A stretch of 64,000 nt of DNA from the NCBI RefSeq assembly GCF_009795845.1, contig NZ_WTEX01000013.1, positions 1 through 64,000 of the forward strand. The letters are read 5' to 3'. Within the stretch, counting starts at the first letter, position 1. Every line of letters starts with the position of its first letter. This document shows positions 1-8,509 of the stretch, piece after piece. A program made the position numbers and the translations under genes. Origin of the DNA: Gilliamella sp. Lep-s35. Its GTDB lineage: Bacteria; Pseudomonadota; Gammaproteobacteria; Enterobacterales; Orbaceae. Below the pieces are notes generated by a model. The model made no database searches. It had not been told where the DNA came from and saw only the letters and a list, made by a program, of their open reading frames with translations.

Positions 1-129
1 GGTTAACGATTTATAATACCGAAAGACCGCATGAGGCACTAAATAATATGACGCCGATTGAATTTAAAACACAAAAACAGGCAGCATGATTTTCTACGTG
101 AGTTGTGTACTAAGCTTGGGGTATTTACA
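1..129 (+). mobile_element. Right end of an IS3-family element, copy A, nested in copy B
   Basis: The terminal noncoding segment (about 90-129) ends GGGGTATTTACA and is almost the same as the ends at 365 and 10117. Directly after position 129 the sequence resumes in the middle of a second transposase gene (TATCAAAATGGG), so this copy inserted into another copy of a related element. Confidence 0.75.
3..89 (+). pseudogene. IS3-family transposase (OrfB) C-terminal fragment, copy A
   Basis: The window opens inside the last codons of an IS3-family DDE transposase. The residues NTERPHEALNNMTPIEF are the typical C-terminus of the IS51/IS407 group and nearly match the longer copy ending at 10077. 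The gene runs off the left edge, so it may be longer or complete outside the window. Its stop (87-89) is followed by the element end (to 129), ending in TTTACA as in the other copies. Confidence 0.85.
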
Positions 130-130
130 A

Positions 131-325
131 TATCAAAATGGGTTTATTGAACGATTTAACCGTTCGTACGGTACAGAGGTATTGGATTTATATCTTTTTG
201 ACAAGCTGGAACAGGCAAGCAAGGTTACCGAAGAATGGCTAACAATTTATAACACCGAAAGACCGCATGAGGCATTAAATAACATGACGCCGATTGAATT
301 TAAAACTCGAAAACAGGTAGCGTAA
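131..325 (+). pseudogene. IS3-family transposase C-terminal fragment, copy B
   Basis: This encodes YQNGFIERFNRSYG through the NTERPHEALNNM motif to a stop at 325. It includes the catalytic Glu of the DDE triad (in GFIERFN). Everything before YQNG is missing because copy A joins here at position 129/130. An open frame beginning at 86 fuses the noncoding end of copy A to this fragment; that N-terminus is an artefact. The element end follows at about 326-365. Confidence 0.85.
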
Positions 326-420
326 TTTTTTAGGTGGGTTTTGTGCTAAAAATGGGGTATTTACAGATTTATATTTAAAAAAATACACATTATTATTTGA
401 TATCTGTTGGATTAGTATAT

Positions 421-1149
421 CTATTTCCATTGGAACAATACTCTTTCTTTACCAGCTCCTATACTCTTTCTTGAAATCTTTATCAAAGGTATTTCCCCTG
501 TATTTTTCGTATGTGTTCCTCCGCACGGTATTTTATAATCACCACATATCCAATATCTTACATCAGGATATTTGGGATCTACCTCAATTGGAGTGGGAAT
601 ATTATCAAGGATAATTGAATTGGCTTTTTCTTCTATTATTTTTATCTCTTCCTGGGAAAATCTATAATCCGTAAGAAAATCAAGGCGACCACCCTGTGGT
701 TTTATATGGCATCCGAGTATATGGGTCACAATATCGCTCTTAAGCAAGTCTATAGCCATATACATAACATGAGTAGCTGAATGACTTTGAGTTAATAAAT
801 TTCTTCTGTCTGTATTTATTGTAATGATTACTTCATCTCCAGTAGTAAATTTATTTAATAAATATAAATCTTCAGAAAATATTTTATGAATTATTTTACC
901 TCCAATTTTACAATCTGGATAATTAATGTTATTTATTTTGGATGTTTCTATTAATTGAGTGTCAATAAAATTTATTTTTATACTTGGATCGTTTTTTAAA
1001 CACATTTCCCCGTGATCTCCCTCTTGACCGCCCCCCTCTGGAAACGCTATAGTAGAATCGAGTTCAATATATTCTCCATATATATTAATTATTTTTGCTG
1101 TTAAACATTGTATATCTGGGTACAAATAATACGCTTTTATTGTATTCAT
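421..1149 (-). CDS. AlaX-type trans-editing protein (alanyl-tRNA editing domain)
   Basis: The 242-residue protein has the AlaRS second-additional/editing domain: the glycine-rich FPEGGGQ loop near residue 36, a first zinc half-site HSATH near residue 123 and a second half-site CGGTH near residue 209. Family members hydrolyse tRNA charged with the wrong amino acid, classically Ser- or Gly-tRNA(Ala), in the cytosol. The N-terminal barrel-like region before the zinc site suggests the medium/long AlaX class. It is divergent from the cysteine-synthase-like gene with a 38-bp gap, so the two may share a control region. The gene is intact, unlike its two nearest neighbours. A role in protecting against an unusual amino acid made next door is inference. 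It lies in an A/T-rich segment bounded on the left by IS remnants. Confidence 0.85.
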   Translation of the reverse strand: MNTIKAYYLYPDIQCLTAKIINIYGEYIELDSTIAFPEGGGQEGDHGEMCLKNDPSIKINFIDTQLIETSKINNINYPDCKIGGKIIHKIFSEDLYLLNKFTTGDEVIITINTDRRNLLTQSHSATHVMYMAIDLLKSDIVTHILGCHIKPQGGRLDFLTDYRFSQEEIKIIEEKANSIILDNIPTPIEVDPKYPDVRYWICGDYKIPCGGTHTKNTGEIPLIKISRKSIGAGKERVLFQWK

Positions 1150-1187
1150 AATTAAGTGACTTTAAAGTTAAGGATATATTAAATAAT

Positions 1188-2084
1188 ATGTTAAACATCA
1201 TAAGTTATATTGGCAATACTCCCATTGTAAAATTAAAAAATATTTTTGATTATAAAAAAGCACCCATATTCGTAAAACTTGAAGAATTTAATCCAGGAGG
1301 TAGTGTAAAATCCAGACCTGGCAAATTTATGGTTGTGGATGCCCATCAACGTGGAATTTTAAATAATAAAAAAATAATTTTAGAAGCAACAGGAGGCAAC
1401 ACAGGCTTAGGAATTACACTTTCAGCTATAAATCTTGGCTATAAAGTTCACTTAGTTATCCCCGATAATTTCAGCCGTGAAAAAATTAAAACATTAGAAA
1501 GTTATGGTGCTAAAATTATTCTTTCCGATCATAAAACAGGCCCTGGTTCTCATATTCGTCTCGCCAAAAAAATTTTGGAATCTGAAAATAAATACATAAA
1601 TTTAGATCAATTTTCTAATCCTGCTAATCCATTATCACATTATTTAACAACTGGCCCTGAAATTATTAATCAATTAAATATAAACAACGTAGATGTTTTT
1701 GTTGCAGGGATAGGGTCTGGAGGTACCTTAATGGGAGTGGGAAAATATTTAAAAGGGATAGATAGTAAAACTAAAATCATTGGAGTTCAACCTGAATAAT
1801 GTGATTTTTTAAATAATAAATTTTCCTCACATAAAATAGAAGCCATTGCTGTCGGAATCATTCCATCTATTGTGGATTTAACTATTATAAATAAAATGAT
1901 TAATGTTAACTTTGAGGAAGTTATGGATTTAAGAAATTGGTTAAGCAAAAAAAATGGATTATTTGTAGGAATTTCATCAGGAGCTAATATTTTAGCTGCT
2001 TTTAAAGAAGCGATGAACCATGAAAAAAATAAAATTATTGTAACAATAGCACCTGATAGCGGTAAAAGTTATATGGAATATTAA
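1188..2084 (+). pseudogene. Cysteine synthase (CysK/CysM)-like gene with one in-frame stop
   Basis: This is a fold-type II PLP enzyme related to O-acetylserine sulfhydrylase. Visible motifs are GGSVKSRP with the expected PLP lysine K41, the substrate loop TGGNTG (most relatives have TSGNTG), DQFSNPANP, TTGPEI and the phosphate-binding GSGGTLMG. A single TAA at 1797-1799 follows GVQPE. The same frame then continues without interruption from 1800 through HKIEAIAVGIIP and GISSGANILAA to a stop at 2084, exactly where the family C-terminal part should be. One base change therefore splits an otherwise complete gene of about 298 codons. It sits 4 bp before the serine acetyltransferase gene, a natural substrate-supply partner. 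It may be a pseudogene, or the stop may be a sequencing error; recoding at TAA is unlikely. Confidence 0.85.
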
Positions 2085-2088
2085 AATT

Positions 2089-2732
2089 ATGATAAATTCA
2101 AGCATCTCAGATGAAAGTATTTTACTCTCTAAAATTATTTATTTATTAAATAGATTCAACATAAAATATTTATCAAAAGAAGACATTATTTATTTATATG
2201 ATTCATTAGAAAAGGATAAAAATGCGTTTTTGCAAAAAGATCCTTCAACTCAGGGGGGCTCTACCTATTTATTGTTATCTTTTTCTTCATTTGATAGCGT
2301 AGTTGGATATCGTATAGCAAATTATATTTATAAGAAATATGAAGAAAAAATTGACGCAAAAAAAATTTCTGAATATATAAAAGTAAAAACAGGAATAGAA
2401 ATCCATCCTGCCTCAACAAAGGTTGCAATTTTGTGATAGATCATGGTGTAGGAACGGTCATTGGAGAAACCTGTATTATAGGTAATAATTGCTATTTTTT
2501 GCAGAATATTATATTAGGTTCCTCAAAAATTGCGCAGAATAAAGAAGGGGGAAGACATCCAATAATTGGGCACAATGTCGAAATTGGCGGATATGTAAGA
2601 ATATTCGGGAGAATTACAATAGGTAACAATGTAAAAATATCTCCGCATTCTATTATTTATAATGATGTTCCTGATAACCACATTGTAACAATAAAAAATA
2701 CTAAACAATATATTAAGGTAGCCGTTCAATGA
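2089..2732 (+). pseudogene. Serine O-acetyltransferase (CysE/EpsC-like) with one frameshift
   Basis: Two overlapping frames together give one short serine acetyltransferase of about 214 residues. The first frame (2089-2436) ends TGIEIHPASTK; the family continuation, FVIDHGVGTVIGET, is in another frame (around 2421-2732). Hexapeptide repeats follow (GRHPIIGHNVEIGG, ITIGNNVKISPHS). A one-base loss at about 2416-2421 restores the family reading HPAST-x-GCNFVIDHG. The enzyme makes O-acetylserine from serine and acetyl-CoA. It lies between the cysteine-synthase-like gene and the exporter, with the downstream gene overlapping its stop. The N-terminal helical part is shorter than in enterobacterial CysE and is more like EpsC-type enzymes. 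Confidence 0.8.
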
Positions 2733-3574
2733 GATACTTATATTTTTTCCTTACATTACTCTTTGTGTCATTTTTAGCCACTGGAGGGATCTTTGTCAAA
2801 TTAAGTGAATTAGGACCTATTAGTACAGGTTTTTATAGGGTACTGTTTAGCATTCCAATACTATATCCTTTTTTTAAAATAGAAAAAAGAAATAAAGTGA
2901 TCTGTAAAGATAAACTTTTACTCTATATTTCTGGAGGATTTCTAGCAGGGGATTTAATACTGTGGAATATATCTTTTTCATATACGACAGTCGCAAATGC
3001 AAATTTATTAGCAAATTTAGTCCCTTTTAGTATAGTGCCGGCCTGCTATTTTTTATATAAAGAAAAAATATCAAAAAAATTTTTACTAGGATTGTTTTTA
3101 GCTTTATTAGGGCTTTTTATCCTGATCACCGGTAAACAAAATACTAACGAAGGAAATGTCTTTGGTGATTTTCTTGCATTTATGACATCTATTTTTTATG
3201 CCTTATTTTTACTCATTGTTTACAAAGTAAGAACTAGAGTATCTAGCGTACAAGTTATGTATTATAGTGCCTTTGGTTCAGTTGTTGTCCTTTTATTAGC
3301 CAGTTTAATTATGGAGGGAGTTAGTTACCCTACAAGTTGGAGAGAACTATGGCCTCTTATTGGGTTAGCTATTTTTTCCCAAATACTAGGGCAAGGTGGC
3401 CTTAGCTATATTCTAGGAAAAATATCTGCTAGCCTTGCATCAATATTAGTTCTTATGCAGCCTGTTATTTCCGCATTATATGCTTATATTCTTTTTCATG
3501 AAAATCTATCTCTCCAAGAAATTCTAGGAATATTTATTGTTATAGTCGGGATTTTCTTTGCTAAAAATAAATAA
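2729..3574 (+). CDS. EamA/DMT-family transporter
   Basis: The 281-residue protein is almost all hydrophobic, with about ten predicted membrane segments in two five-helix EamA repeats. Short positively charged loops are visible (KIEKRNK, KEKISKK), and the C-terminus ends FIVIVGIFFAKNK. The drug/metabolite transporter superfamily includes exporters of cysteine and O-acetylserine such as E. coli EamA. The start overlaps the stop of the serine acetyltransferase gene by 4 bp, so it is translationally coupled to a thiol/serine-derivative pathway. Export of O-acetylserine, cysteine or a related amino acid is an inference from this context. Unlike the two upstream enzymes, the gene is intact. Confidence 0.8.
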   Translation: MRYLYFFLTLLFVSFLATGGIFVKLSELGPISTGFYRVLFSIPILYPFFKIEKRNKVICKDKLLLYISGGFLAGDLILWNISFSYTTVANANLLANLVPFSIVPACYFLYKEKISKKFLLGLFLALLGLFILITGKQNTNEGNVFGDFLAFMTSIFYALFLLIVYKVRTRVSSVQVMYYSAFGSVVVLLLASLIMEGVSYPTSWRELWPLIGLAIFSQILGQGGLSYILGKISASLASILVLMQPVISALYAYILFHENLSLQEILGIFIVIVGIFFAKNK

Positions 3575-3594
3575 TCTTTCTATCCTTTTTTAAG

Positions 3595-3623
3595 ACTGAA
3601 TTCGGTACAATTTAGAATTCAGT
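3595..3623 (+). terminator. Hairpin terminator after the EamA gene
   Basis: There are perfect 9-bp arms, ACTGAATTC (3595-3603) and GAATTCAGT (3615-3623), with an 11-base loop and a T run directly after. The stem is A/T-rich, as expected in this segment. Confidence 0.6.
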
Positions 3624-3748
3624 TTTTAATTTTTGTAGTTGCTGAAGTGGATGGAAAATTAGTTACAGCTTTCTATCAAAAAGAATTCAAAGAATTAGTA
3701 TGTAAATACCGCTTTTGGGGCGAGGCTCAAAGATCAATTTTACATTGA
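3620..3748 (+). pseudogene. Short coding-like fragment, unrecognised
   Basis: One frame between the terminator and ycbX reads smoothly through VVAEVDGKLVTAF and KYRFWGEAQRSIL to a stop at 3748. It has no start or ribosome binding site and follows a terminator, so it is probably the tail of a lost gene at the edge of the accessory segment. The family was not recognised. Confidence 0.3.
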
Positions 3749-3773
3749 TATAGTTAATAAACAAGTTGTTATA

Positions 3774-4874
3774 TTACTTTTTTAACTGTATTACGATATC
3801 GCTTTTGGGCACACAACTGCAGGCTAAAATTTGATTATTTCTTTTTATTGCTGATTGCGTTAGTGGATTGACTTTGCCTTTTTTCAACACAACTAAGCAA
3901 CGACCACATATACCAGTACGGCAAGAATAAGGTAATGTTATTTTATTTTGTTCTAATTGTTCTAAAATGGTTTGCTTATTATTACCTTTAATGGTTTTTT
4001 CTTCGAAAATAATTGAATAACACTGTTCTTCACTTTTTTCTTCAGGTGGGAAAGCTTTAATGTAGTTTTTGGCCGGTTGCCGTGCCAATACTTCTATTTT
4101 ATCATCAACTGAAATTTTTCCATGGTCTCGAGCAATCATATTTACGCCAAAATCGATTTGTCCTTGTTCATCTGTTCTAAAATACCCTAATGTTTTAAGC
4201 GGTTCATTATTATTTAATGGTTTTCCTGTATTAACATTCATTGTGGTTAATATACAACGAGTACAAGGCTTTACAATATCAAAGATTACCTCACCAATTT
4301 TAATTGTTTTCCAACCATCTTCGGCAAAAGGTAGTGTACCTTGAATAATAATATTTGCACGAAACTGTCTGATATCAAGTTTTTCTGGGCATAGATGTTG
4401 TAAATAATCAAATGAAGATTTATTTATTAGCAAATAAGGATAACCATCAGCAAAACTGACAGGTATTTTTTGGTAGCGTTTTGTGCGACGTGATAATTGA
4501 TGTCCAAGCCAACGTAATTGCACATCCTTTTGTAAAAACTGGCTTATGAATTGGTTAACCTTAATTGGTGCTATATATGAAGTAAAACGGTTTCCAAAGA
4601 CTTCGGTTGGTTCAGCATTATTCGAAAAATCGTCTAAATTTATTATGATCTTTTCTCCTGATGGAAGTGTGACATGGATATCATTTTTTATAATAGCTGT
4701 TTCTACTTTTAAAAGCTCAGGATATTGCCTTGCAGTAATGAACGTACCATCAGGTTCAGTAATCATCAAAATGCGATCATTCTCAAAGCCACCGTCAACG
4801 GCGTTGGCTTTTGTTAATGATATACCTTGCGTCGATTTGACAGGATATATATAGATCTGGTTAATAGAAATCAT
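3774..4874 (-). CDS. ycbX: YcbX-type MOSC and 2Fe-2S ferredoxin domain protein
   Basis: The 366-residue protein is the length of E. coli YcbX (369). It has the N-terminal MOSC beta-barrel (IYPVKSTQGI at the start), the MOSC domain with the conserved cysteine region KPCTRCILTT around residue 205, and a C-terminal ferredoxin domain. Cluster ligands are C318, C323 and C326 (SCRTGICGRC) and C352 (ILACSC). The family transfers electrons to molybdenum cofactor for detoxifying N-hydroxylated base analogues such as 6-hydroxylaminopurine. It appears monocistronic, facing the accessory segment. This is the first clearly core gene after that segment. Confidence 0.9.
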   Translation of the reverse strand: MISINQIYIYPVKSTQGISLTKANAVDGGFENDRILMITEPDGTFITARQYPELLKVETAIIKNDIHVTLPSGEKIIINLDDFSNNAEPTEVFGNRFTSYIAPIKVNQFISQFLQKDVQLRWLGHQLSRRTKRYQKIPVSFADGYPYLLINKSSFDYLQHLCPEKLDIRQFRANIIIQGTLPFAEDGWKTIKIGEVIFDIVKPCTRCILTTMNVNTGKPLNNNEPLKTLGYFRTDEQGQIDFGVNMIARDHGKISVDDKIEVLARQPAKNYIKAFPPEEKSEEQCYSIIFEEKTIKGNNKQTILEQLEQNKITLPYSCRTGICGRCLVVLKKGKVNPLTQSAIKRNNQILACSCVPKSDIVIQLKK

Positions 4875-4991
4875 GATATATTAAGTTAACTATAAATGTG
4901 TTGGTATGATTATATAAATATTAATTAATAAATTATAGATAATAATGTAACTCTACTTGATATTATAAAAATATGTTATTTAATTATAATG

Positions 4992-5477
4992 TTAAACTTT
5001 TAATTCTGTATAACTAATTTCTACAATAGAATAATAAACTTTTCCATTAGGCGTCATAACGACTATTTCATCATCAATTTTATGTCCAATTAAAGCTCTG
5101 GCAACAGGACTATTTATTGATATCCAATTTTTTTTAGGATCAAACTCGTCAGCTCCAACAATACGATAGATACGCAAATTGCCATCTTCATCCTCTAATT
5201 TTATCCAAGCACCAAAAAACACTTTTCCCTCTTGCCTTGGATCTGGATCGACAATGACCAGTGACTCTAATCGCTTGGTTAAGAAACGTACTCGCCTATC
5301 GATTTCTCGTAATCGGCGTTTACCGTAGATATATTCGGCGTTTTCACTACGATCCCCTAAAGCTGCAGCATCTGATACTGCTTGAGTAACTTTAGGTCTT
5401 TCCTCTTTCCATAAATATTTTAGTTCACGATCAAGCGCTAAGTAGCCTTCTCTTGTTATGTAATCTGCTTTTTTCAT
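4992..5477 (-). CDS. greB: Transcript cleavage factor GreB
   Basis: The 161-residue protein has the N-terminal coiled coil, with the acidic tip motif ALGDRSENAEY at about residues 39-49, and the C-terminal FKBP-like domain (GKVFFGAWIKLEDEDG, SPVARALIGHKIDDE). GreB enters the secondary channel of stalled RNA polymerase and stimulates cleavage of long backtracked RNA. KRRLREIDRRVRFLTKRL and the VFFGAW region favour GreB over GreA. It is a single gene. Confidence 0.95.
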   Translation of the reverse strand: MKKADYITREGYLALDRELKYLWKEERPKVTQAVSDAAALGDRSENAEYIYGKRRLREIDRRVRFLTKRLESLVIVDPDPRQEGKVFFGAWIKLEDEDGNLRIYRIVGADEFDPKKNWISINSPVARALIGHKIDDEIVVMTPNGKVYYSIVEISYTELKV

Positions 5478-5681
5478 ATCATGCTATATCTATTATATCG
5501 TTTTTCTTTGTTTATTAAGATTGTTTGTATAAAACTTAAAGCTATTTTTAGTTGCAGGAATTTTAAAGTATAAATAGTGAGAATAATTCTTACATCTTAT
5601 AATTATATCTCGACAAAAGATTTTTTGCAGGTCAAGAAAAATATCCGTTTTAATGCTTGCTTAGTTGATTAATATAAAAAT

Positions 5682-5705
5682 AAACCCCGAATAATATCGA
5701 GGTTT
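5682..5705 (-). terminator. Terminator of fabB
   Basis: On the minus strand, AAACCTCGA pairs with TCGGGGTTT across a 6-base loop, with one G-U pair, and is followed by a U-rich tract. It lies about 65 bp past the fabB stop. Confidence 0.7.
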
Positions 5706-5770
5706 GTCAGTGAGTTGCACCATTTTAAATGGAACATTTTTATAAGTAATATCAATTGAAAACCGACTTA

Positions 5771-6982
5771 CTAAGCTTTGTATTTTTTCATGACAATTGA
5801 GGCATTAGTACCACCAAAACCGAAACTATTTGACATGACTGTTGTTAGTTCACGCTCGGTTGGTTCAGTAATAATATTCATGCCAATTGCAGCTTCATCT
5901 AATTCATCAATATTAATGCTTGGGGTAATAAAGCCATGCTCTAACATTAATAGTGAATAGATAAGTTCTTGTGCACCAGTTGCACTTAGTGAGTGACCCG
6001 TCATTGATTTAGTTGATGAAATAGCGGGAATATTATCACCAAATACTTGTTTAATTGCCCATAATTCTTTGACATCACCCACTGGGGTTGATGTGCCGTG
6101 AGTATTGATATAATCAACAGGAACATCTAAATCTTGGATAGCAAGTTGCATACAACGCATTGCGCCTTCACCCGATGGGGCAACCATGTCATGACCATCT
6201 GATGTTGCGCCATAGCCAACTAGTTCACCATAAATGTGAGCACCACGAGCAAGTGCGTGTTCTAATTCTTCAACCACAACCATACCAGCACCGCCAGCAA
6301 TAACAAAACCATCGCGGTTTTTGTCATAAGCGCGTGATGCCTTTTCTGGGTTGTCATTATATTTGGTTGATAAAGCCCCCATGGCGTCAAATTCGCATGA
6401 CATTTCCCAACAAAGCTCTTCACCACCACCTGCAAATACAATGTCTTGTTTACCAAGTTGAATTAGCTCTGCTGCATGCCCAATACAGTGAACTGATGTT
6501 GCACAAGCTGATGTCATTGAGTAGCTAATACCTTTAATTTTAAATGGCGTTGCTAAACAGGCTGAAATCGCTGATGACATTGATTTGGTTACCGCATAAG
6601 GTCCCACACCACGTAATCCCTTTTCTTTCATTCCAGCAACAACATTATATTGCGTCTTGGTTGAACCACCATAACCTGCAATTAACCCAGTACGAGGGTT
6701 AGAAACTTGTTCTGGTGTTAATTTGGCATCCTCAATTGCTTGTTGTAAAGCTAAATAACCATAAATAGAAGCATCATTCATGAAGCGAACAATTTTACGA
6801 TCAATCAGTCCGGTTGTGTCGAGTTTGACATTTCCGCATACATGGCTACGCATTCCGCTATCTTTCATTTCTTGGGAAAAAGTAATACCGCTACGACCTA
6901 TTTTTAGTGATTCTAAAACTTCTTTAGTATTATTCCCAATACTTGAAAGAATTCCTAACCCTGTAATTACAACACGTTTCAT
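5771..6982 (-). CDS. fabB: Beta-ketoacyl-ACP synthase I
   Basis: The 403-residue protein is the condensing enzyme that elongates acyl-ACP and is needed for unsaturated fatty acids. The catalytic triad is visible: C160 in [10 protein letters not shown]295 in NTHGTSTP and H330 in [12 protein letters not shown]. The C-terminal [13 protein letters not shown] motif is intact, and the length matches E. coli FabB (406). The start is set by the universal KRVVITGLG opening. It is a single gene with its own terminator. Confidence 0.96.
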   Translation of the reverse strand: MKRVVITGLGILSSIGNNTKEVLESLKIGRSGITFSQEMKDSGMRSHVCGNVKLDTTGLIDRKIVRFMNDASIYGYLALQQAIEDAKLTPEQVSNPRTGLIAGYGGSTKTQYNVVAGMKEKGLRGVGPYAVTKSMSSAISACLATPFKIKGISYSMTSACATSVHCIGHAAELIQLGKQDIVFAGGGEELCWEMSCEFDAMGALSTKYNDNPEKASRAYDKNRDGFVIAGGAGMVVVEELEHALARGAHIYGELVGYGATSDGHDMVAPSGEGAMRCMQLAIQDLDVPVDYINTHGTSTPVGDVKELWAIKQVFGDNIPAISSTKSMTGHSLSATGAQELIYSLLMLEHGFITPSINIDELDEAAIGMNIITEPTERELTTVMSNSFGFGGTNASIVMKKYKA

Positions 6983-7162
6983 TTACTATTTAGCTCCTAA
7001 GTTATTTGGCTTCATACTTAAAGTGTGTTGATTATAGCGTACGCTTGTAAGCTGAACAATACCTTAGCTCTTTTTTTATTTTAAATAAAATTTTAGCTTG
7101 TTATTTTTTAGTAAAAATAGAATATTTGTTTTGTTATTGAGTAGAAAAGTGCATGGTTTTGG

Positions 7163-7207
7163 TTGCATCCAATAATAAGATTGCTATAATGCTGTATATA
7201 TATACAG
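7163..7207 (+). promoter_or_regulatory. Promoter with perfect LexA (SOS) box before the radical SAM operon
   Basis: A -35-like TTGCAT (7163-7168), a 16-bp spacer and the consensus -10 TATAAT (7185-7190) are followed at once by CTGTATATATATACAG (7192-7207). That is a perfect CTGT-N8-ACAG LexA operator placed over the expected transcription start. LexA is encoded in the same window (33266-33892). SOS control of the downstream pair is inferred from this site. Confidence 0.85.
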
Positions 7208-7225
7208 TTTAATGGTGGTTTTAAT

Positions 7226-8506
7226 ATGAATGAAAAAATGATAACGAAGCTTGAAATATTAGCTGAATCGGCGAAATATGATATCTCTTGTTCGTCAAGT
7301 GGTGCGTCAAGAAGTAACAAAGGTAGAGGTATTGGTAATGCGCATAAATCTGGAATCTGCCATACATTTACTGCTGATGGAAGGTGTGTTTCGTTACTTA
7401 AAATTATGTTGACGAATTATTGTATGTTTGATTGCGCTTATTGTATTAATCGACAAAGTAACGACATACCAAGAGCAGGCTTTACACCAAGAGAGTTGGC
7501 CGATTTGACCATCGAATTTTATCGTCGCAATTATATTGAAGGTTTGTTTATTAGTTCAGGCATTGTAAGAAACCCTGATCATACGATGGAAAAGATGATC
7601 AGAGTGGTAAAAATCTTGCGTAATGAGCATGGTTTTAATGGTTATATTCATATGAAAGCGATCCCTGGTGCAAGTAATGAACTTATTGATCAAGCAGGTT
7701 TATTGGTTGATAGGATGAGTGTTAATTTAGAAATCCCAACCGAAGAAAATCTTAAATTATTAGCGCCCGATAAAGATCATCAAAGCATTTATCAACCAAT
7801 GCGCCAAATTCATCAAAATTTGCTAGAAAATATTGAAGATCGCAAAAAATTTCGATCTACCCCTAAATTTGTACCTGCAGGGCAAAGTACGCAAGTGATT
7901 ATAGGTGCGACAGATGAATCAGATAAACAAATTTTGCAATTAACGTCTAAGCTCTATAAAAGACCAAGCATGAAACGAGTTTATTATTCGGGATTTATTC
8001 CTGTAAATGGCTACGATAAACGTTTGCCCGTTGTTCAAGATGTACCCAGAATGCGTGAAAACCGTTTATACCAAGCGGATTGGTTATTACGTTTTTATGA
8101 TTTTAGTGTCGATGAAATTGTGAACGATCAGCATCCTGATCTTGATTTAACAGTTGATCCTAAGCTGGCTTGGGCAATTCGCAATCCACAGTATTTTCCT
8201 GTTGATGTTAACCGTGATAGTTATCAAAAAATTTTGCGTGTGCCAGGTATAGGGGTTAAATCAGCAAAGTTAATTGTGATGGCAAGGCGTCACCGTAAAC
8301 TCACTTTTGAGGCACTTAAACGTATTGGGGTAGTTTTAAAACGTGCAAAGTTTTTTGTTGTGTGTCATGAAATGAAAAAATTTAAATTGCTTGATTCATC
8401 GGCCGATTATATCCGACTTACTTTGCAAGAACCGCCTTTGCAAGAACGATCTTTATTAGAAGATAAGCCAAATAATGCTCCTGAGCAATTGGCGATGGGG
8501 TGGTAA
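7226..8506 (+). CDS. Putative DNA modification/repair radical SAM protein
   Basis: The 426-residue protein carries the radical SAM cluster motif CMFDCAYC (C66, C70, C73) and, near residues 338-355, a helix-hairpin-helix DNA-binding motif (VPGIGVKSAKLI). The arrangement matches the family often labelled putative DNA modification/repair radical SAM protein, whose substrate is unknown. ATG at 7226 follows GGTGG. The partner gene starts 3 bp after its stop. The perfect SOS box upstream supports a DNA-damage role. HhH plus an adjacent DNA-metabolism partner makes an RNA or metabolite role less likely. The precise chemistry is not known. Confidence 0.85.
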   Translation: MNEKMITKLEILAESAKYDISCSSSGASRSNKGRGIGNAHKSGICHTFTADGRCVSLLKIMLTNYCMFDCAYCINRQSNDIPRAGFTPRELADLTIEFYRRNYIEGLFISSGIVRNPDHTMEKMIRVVKILRNEHGFNGYIHMKAIPGASNELIDQAGLLVDRMSVNLEIPTEENLKLLAPDKDHQSIYQPMRQIHQNLLENIEDRKKFRSTPKFVPAGQSTQVIIGATDESDKQILQLTSKLYKRPSMKRVYYSGFIPVNGYDKRLPVVQDVPRMRENRLYQADWLLRFYDFSVDEIVNDQHPDLDLTVDPKLAWAIRNPQYFPVDVNRDSYQKILRVPGIGVKSAKLIVMARRHRKLTFEALKRIGVVLKRAKFFVVCHEMKKFKLLDSSADYIRLTLQEPPLQERSLLEDKPNNAPEQLAMGW

Positions 8507-8509
8507 AGT

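Noticed and set aside
86-130. N-terminal 15 codons of the open frame at 86-325
   Set aside because: They translate the noncoding end of IS copy A; only the part from 131 is transposase-derived.
1797-1799. Possible recoding (selenocysteine or readthrough) in the cysteine-synthase-like gene
   Set aside because: The stop is TAA, not TGA, no hairpin follows, and the next gene is also broken; decay or error is simpler.
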